Of a stretch of 47,748 bases of DNA, positions 43,973 through 47,748 are shown one piece after another (the first letter of the stretch is position 1; each line of letters starts with the position of its first letter). Position numbers and translations under genes: made by a program. The stretch is taken from assembly GCA_023230665.1 (NCBI GenBank), contig JALNWY010000004.1, forward strand, positions 1-47,748. The letters are read 5' to 3'. This DNA comes from Deltaproteobacteria bacterium. Lineage in GTDB: Bacteria > Desulfobacterota > Desulfomonilia > UBA1062. The notes under the pieces are model-generated. The model had not been told where the DNA came from, did no database searches, and saw only the letters and a list, made by a program, of their open reading frames with translations.

Positions 43973-46018
43973 TCAGCCGATCTCGAGCACGAGCTCGGGG
44001 ATATCCCCCTGCACCTTTCTCATCCAGTAGAGGCTCCAGCCCTGAAAGGTCTTTTCGAACCCCTCTTCGCTCTGGGAGATGCATTCGATCGGGACCACGC
44101 AGACGTCCCACTGAGCATCGGAAGATATCGAGAGTCCTGCGCCGCTTATATCGTCCTTAAGATCGAGCCGGTCGGCCCGGTATCTGCCCCGGTCCTTTTC
44201 CATTTCCTCCCCGTTCACTAGGGGCCTTTGCCCGGAGATGATCATGAAGTTGAACTCGATACCCAGCCACGCGTCTTCAAGGGATGTCTCAAGCGCGTGC
44301 GATACCCTGACCTGTCCCTCCTTGAAAAGGCGGTAGGTCTTCTCGACGCCCAGCCCTTCTTGCCGGGCTGAAAAGCAGAGCGTAAAGCATTCGTCCGACT
44401 CGCTGTGAGAGGCATAGGCAAAGGGAAGGTCAGCGCTCAGCGAATTTTCCATCTGATTTCTCTTCAGCAGCCGATCCCAGTCAGGGGGCGCGTCGAGGCA
44501 ATGGGTCAGAAACGAATACTTGGGATAGGTGTCATAGATCAGGAGGTCCTGAAACTCCCGGGGCGTTTCACGGGTGAGATCGTGGATGGAGAGCGGCTCT
44601 CCGGTGGAGTCTTCCGCAGACTTTCTTTCCGGATGCCGGATCTTGCGGTGATAGGTCTCTTCATGACGCATGAGGATGTTGGAGAAATTGTACTTGGCGG
44701 ACTTGTCCTCGAGCGCAAAAACAGACCCGCTGTGCTGCACAGAGAAGTAGCAGTTGAATTTCCTGCCGGAGACCAGAATCTCCTCGGCGCCGTCGAGGTT
44801 GTGGTCAATGCGCTCCATGCGCCAGATATCGTTGTTGAAACGGTTTTCGTCAATCAGGGCCTCGGCAGTGAGCAGATTTTTGTACACCGCATGCCGCAAC
44901 GAACTGATATAAACCCCGCCGAAGAGCCCGTGCCAGTAGGGGCAGTTGGTCTGGGCCATGAGGAGATGACGCAGCGCATCCTGTGAGGGGCCGAACTTTC
45001 GCACCAGGTTGCTCACCTTCATGCCCTTTTTGTGCATGAGATTGGACTCGGGATACTTGGCAAGAAAGTTGTCCCACACCCCGCCTCTCAGAAAGGCCCG
45101 CTCGCGGTCCCAGGCCCCGTTGTCCCGGGCCTTCTTCACGAGATCCTCATACTGCCTCCCCTGCTCTGCAAACAGGCTCCACTCCATCATCTCCTGGTAA
45201 GAACCTGTGGGGAGATAGACGAGTCCGTTGGGAGGGAAGCTGTCCACCACGCGGCTCAAATGCACGAGTTCGATCTCGGAGGAATGCTTGCGGATCTCGT
45301 CGAAAAACCTCCTGAGCCAGCCCTCCTCGATCACCCACTTATGGGTGCCCGGCCACATGCCGAACTTCTCGCCGTCATCTCCGTAGGTGAGTATCTTCAC
45401 GCCCTTTTGTCTCATCTGCAGGAGGTAGTCGATCACCTCGTGCGGCTGGCGGAAGGGGATGAGATAGCGAAGCCGCATGTCAATGGGAAACACCTGCAGA
45501 GAGAAACCCTCGCGCTCGGTGATGAAATACCCGTGGACATCGTCGGGAGAAAGTCCTGCGGAGAGAAAATGGCTGTCGTCCAGCAGGGTGTACTCGATGC
45601 CGAAGCCGGAGATCTTCTTGGGAATACCCGGGTCCCATATCCGCTCCGCGCACCACAGGCCCCGGGGTCTGGAGCCGAAACGCGCCTTAAGATACTCGCT
45701 CATGTGCTCGATCTGGTCGTGGGCGTCGGCCTCGGGGATCACCGGCATGATAGGCTCGAAGAACCCTCCCCCCATGAGCTCCACCTGGGAGCGGTCCACC
45801 AGGGTGTTCAGGAGCGTGAAAAACTCGGGCTCGTGCTCGTCGAACCACTCCCACAACGGGCCGGTGTAGTGCAGGGTCATGGTGATGTCGGGATACTCGG
45901 TCAAAATGCGCAAGAACGGCAGATAACAGTCCCGGGCGCCCTTTTCGAAGACGCTGGGAAAATTCCCCACAGGCTGGTGAGAATGAACACAAAAAGCCAG
46001 ATAGATCTTTTCAGACAT
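43973..46018 (-). CDS. GH57 glycoside hydrolase, 4-alpha-glucanotransferase type
   Basis: A 681-residue retaining alpha-glucan enzyme. The five-motif GH57 pattern is clear: HSHQP (12-16), GGGFFEPIM (83-91), LWCAERIWDP with nucleophile E125, and YGDDGEKFG with the acid/base at D214 or D215. These positions nearly match the Thermococcus litoralis 4-alpha-glucanotransferase (E123, D214), and the C-terminal beta-sandwich regions fit its DUF1925/1926 domains. It should rearrange maltodextrin or glycogen chains in the cytoplasm; no signal peptide is present. The ATG at 46018 overlaps the upstream GH57 stop by eight bases; longer in-frame starts are less likely. galT follows two bases later. Confidence 0.9.
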   Translation of the reverse strand: MSEKIYLAFCVHSHQPVGNFPSVFEKGARDCYLPFLRILTEYPDITMTLHYTGPLWEWFDEHEPEFFTLLNTLVDRSQVELMGGGFFEPIMPVIPEADAHDQIEHMSEYLKARFGSRPRGLWCAERIWDPGIPKKISGFGIEYTLLDDSHFLSAGLSPDDVHGYFITEREGFSLQVFPIDMRLRYLIPFRQPHEVIDYLLQMRQKGVKILTYGDDGEKFGMWPGTHKWVIEEGWLRRFFDEIRKHSSEIELVHLSRVVDSFPPNGLVYLPTGSYQEMMEWSLFAEQGRQYEDLVKKARDNGAWDRERAFLRGGVWDNFLAKYPESNLMHKKGMKVSNLVRKFGPSQDALRHLLMAQTNCPYWHGLFGGVYISSLRHAVYKNLLTAEALIDENRFNNDIWRMERIDHNLDGAEEILVSGRKFNCYFSVQHSGSVFALEDKSAKYNFSNILMRHEETYHRKIRHPERKSAEDSTGEPLSIHDLTRETPREFQDLLIYDTYPKYSFLTHCLDAPPDWDRLLKRNQMENSLSADLPFAYASHSESDECFTLCFSARQEGLGVEKTYRLFKEGQVRVSHALETSLEDAWLGIEFNFMIISGQRPLVNGEEMEKDRGRYRADRLDLKDDISGAGLSISSDAQWDVCVVPIECISQSEEGFEKTFQGWSLYWMRKVQGDIPELVLEIG

Positions 46019-47748
46019 GCCACATGGTCCTTTCAAAATTTTCATCCGGTATGCTGAATGATAACACCCCGGCCCCCGAATGTCTCTCGATTTCGAGGTC
46101 TCCTTCGTGAATCGTGAGGAAAAACCGCATCCGCTGCGACAGGCCTGCATCAAGCACGGCAAAGGGCACCTTCAGCTCCAGGATACTGCGGCAGGCCGCG
46201 CCCGGAAGCTCCGCCTTCTTTTCCCGTGTTTTGCCCGAGACTGCATGGATGCTCATGGTATCTCCCTCAAGTGGTACATATACCATATATTCCCCTGGCG
46301 ACACCACGTGAAGACATACCGAGCCGTTTCCGGGCGCAGAGGAAAAATCAAGCCGGACAAAGAGGTTCTCGCGGTCGAAACCGTAAAAGAGCCTGGACAT
46401 GAGCGGCTTGCGGCGGTACATGCTCGTGGACGTATCCGGCGGGGCATAGCATCCGGCCTTGAGCCATTCATAGAAATGGGAGACCCGGCCGTCGATCACC
46501 GGGCTGATAAACCCCGAAGGCGAACGCGCGGGGACCACCTCGTGATGGGTGATGATGCTCTGCGACAGCTCTATGGGAGGGGACTCGCCATGCAGCCGGT
46601 AGCAGTTTGAGAGGTGGAGCCTGAAGAGGTTGTCGAAGTCTTCGTTGTTGGCAGCGCTGAAGTCCTCTCCATACCACCAGAACCAGTCGCTGCCCTCTGC
46701 GATGTACACCTCTTCCCATGCCAGGGGCCGTGCATCGTCCCCTTTGTCCTCCAGATATCTTCGCGTCCGGGCGAGCATCTCCCAGGCCTTCCGGTCTTCA
46801 TCATGGCCGATCCATATGGCGAAGTTGTGGTTGATCCACGAGCCGGTATAGAGGCTGACAATGCGTTTGCCCGGAGGATTGCGGTCGAGAAAGTCACTGT
46901 ACCGGGAGGTTTTCACCTCTGGGGATTCGTCCAGCTTCTCATAGAGCAGCCTCAGAAACCGCTCGCCGCCGTCCGGGTAATACTCCCAGGGGTTTTCTCC
47001 ATCAAGGATGACCGCAACAAAGGGATTGAAGTCATATGCCTTGGCGCCCTTGGAGATATTTTTCAAGTAGCCGATAAAGTTTTCCGCTCCCTGTTCCGGC
47101 GGATTCTTCGCATATACGAACCCGATGTTGTCCGACAGAGGCCGGTCCCGGAAGAACATGCCTACTTCAGAGGTCCCCCATTCCACGGCATAGGGCCGGT
47201 AAAGGCCGGAGCCGGTCCGGGCCTGCCTGAGGCTGGCAAAGAGGATGTCCTCATCAGAAGCGATCCACCGAATTCCATGCCCTGCCAGAATCTGGACCAT
47301 TTCAGGGCAGACCGACCCTTCCGGAGGCCAGAGCCCCCTGGGCCTGACCCCGAAGAGCGACTCGTGGTAGTCCATGCCCCGGGCTATCTGGACATCGAGA
47401 TCTTCAGGATGGGAAAACGGCTCGGCAGGCAAGGGCGTGTCCATGGAGCGCAGGGCATATCCGACATTCATGAGCAGAGGGGCTATGGGGTGATAGAATG
47501 GAGACGTGGTGATCTCGATCCGTCCCGCCAGGCAGGCGCGCGCATACAAGGGGATGATCTTCTTCATGGTCTCGATATGAAAGGCGAGCACAAAGGCCTT
47601 GTCGGATTCGGTATATGACCTGCCCTTTCTGATCAGGTCAGCGATATTCCTGTCCTTTCTCCCCATGAAGCCTGTCCAGGTAAGATTGAACAGCACCTGG
47701 AGATCGAGGATGTCCTGGTCGCTGAAGTGCTTTGCCGCGGCCTCGAAC
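46011..47748 (-). CDS. GH57 family glycosidase (alpha-amylase/APE1-like), 5' end outside the window
   Basis: A partial gene. At least 578 residues are open to the window edge, reading FEAAAKHFSDQDILDLQ upstream of the first in-window start-like codons, so the true start lies beyond 47748. The family's N-terminal H-x-H-Q motif is therefore not visible. Present are GLWPPEGSV, with the likely nucleophile glutamate, and VAVILDGENPWEYY, with the acid/base aspartate, plus WINHNFAIWIG, WFWWYGEDF and a C-terminal beta-sandwich. This is the amylopullulanase/APE1-like branch of GH57, distinct from the neighbour. It overlaps that gene by eight bases, making a two-enzyme alpha-glucan unit. Substrate preference is unknown. 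Confidence 0.87.
   Translation of the reverse strand, partial: FEAAAKHFSDQDILDLQVLFNLTWTGFMGRKDRNIADLIRKGRSYTESDKAFVLAFHIETMKKIIPLYARACLAGRIEITTSPFYHPIAPLLMNVGYALRSMDTPLPAEPFSHPEDLDVQIARGMDYHESLFGVRPRGLWPPEGSVCPEMVQILAGHGIRWIASDEDILFASLRQARTGSGLYRPYAVEWGTSEVGMFFRDRPLSDNIGFVYAKNPPEQGAENFIGYLKNISKGAKAYDFNPFVAVILDGENPWEYYPDGGERFLRLLYEKLDESPEVKTSRYSDFLDRNPPGKRIVSLYTGSWINHNFAIWIGHDEDRKAWEMLARTRRYLEDKGDDARPLAWEEVYIAEGSDWFWWYGEDFSAANNEDFDNLFRLHLSNCYRLHGESPPIELSQSIITHHEVVPARSPSGFISPVIDGRVSHFYEWLKAGCYAPPDTSTSMYRRKPLMSRLFYGFDRENLFVRLDFSSAPGNGSVCLHVVSPGEYMVYVPLEGDTMSIHAVSGKTREKKAELPGAACRSILELKVPFAVLDAGLSQRMRFFLTIHEGDLEIERHSGAGVLSFSIPDENFERTMWHV

Noticed and set aside
46614..47618. Long plus-strand open frame opposite the partial GH57 gene
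   Set aside because: It is a shadow of the conserved GH57 coding frame, with no domain and no start signal.
1..47748. CRISPR arrays, insertion sequences, intact prophage
   Set aside because: No regularly spaced repeats, transposase, integrase or phage structural genes were seen. The Rad52-like gene alone does not make a prophage.

Overview
The window reads as a chromosomal segment of a Gram-negative bacterium, most likely a deltaproteobacterium (Desulfobacterota). The pointers are a pilB-pilT-pilC cluster, a long-form HisG next to a stand-alone HisI, lysC coupled to citramalate synthase, polyprenyl glycosylphosphotransferase and PrsT-type TPR genes of the kind linked to PEP-CTERM loci, and outer-membrane barrels and lipoproteins. 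Base composition is GC-rich, except for a visibly more AT-rich stretch at about 16.7-19.4 kb. The phylum is inference from gene content; no marker was compared with a database.

Layout. 1-5.2 kb: a TetR regulator, a periplasmic adaptor lipoprotein and an RND pump, with a promoter overlapped by a tandem operator-like repeat; no outer-membrane channel gene follows. 5.2-8 kb: accessory genes, namely an orphan phage-type Rad52/22 annealing protein, a decayed histidine-kinase ATPase domain and an omptin-family outer-membrane protease with its catalytic residues intact. 8.2-15.9 kb: a dense plus-strand housekeeping run (TPR membrane protein, ftsH, folP, acpS, tsaE, lysC, cimA, a small orphan gene) closed by a strong terminator. 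16.5 kb: tRNA-Lys and tRNA-Glu. 16.9-21.2 kb: a membrane GT2 synthase coupled to a beta-barrel protein, a triple-BON protein and an HD-GYP response regulator. 21.4-25.9 kb: a small conserved gene, then pilB, pilT and pilC with a terminator.

26-33.5 kb: a PQ-loop-like membrane protein; a BCAM0308-like zinc-ribbon protein coupled to a YdjC/ChbG deacetylase; valS-birA; a PopZ-like acidic protein; and a group II phosphofructokinase. 33.8-37.3 kb: a dihydrolipoamide dehydrogenase-family protein, a very long perfect hairpin, and the overlapping hisI-hisG-map operon. 37.4-42.2 kb: an EpsB_2-type sugar phosphotransferase, a YugP-type metallopeptidase and a PrsT-type TPR lipoprotein. 42.2-47.7 kb (minus strand): two GH57 glycosidases, galT and rsmE in one tight operon, with a one-base frameshift in the 3' end of galT. 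The first GH57 gene runs off the window.

The genes combine into efflux, envelope proteolysis, exopolysaccharide production, type IV pili with possible c-di-GMP control, and alpha-glucan metabolism. The items most worth a second look are the galT frameshift, the PopZ-like protein, the omptin, the 21+4 bp hairpin at 35162-35216, the kinase remnant and the GT2/barrel pair. No CRISPR array, transposase, integrase or rRNA was seen.
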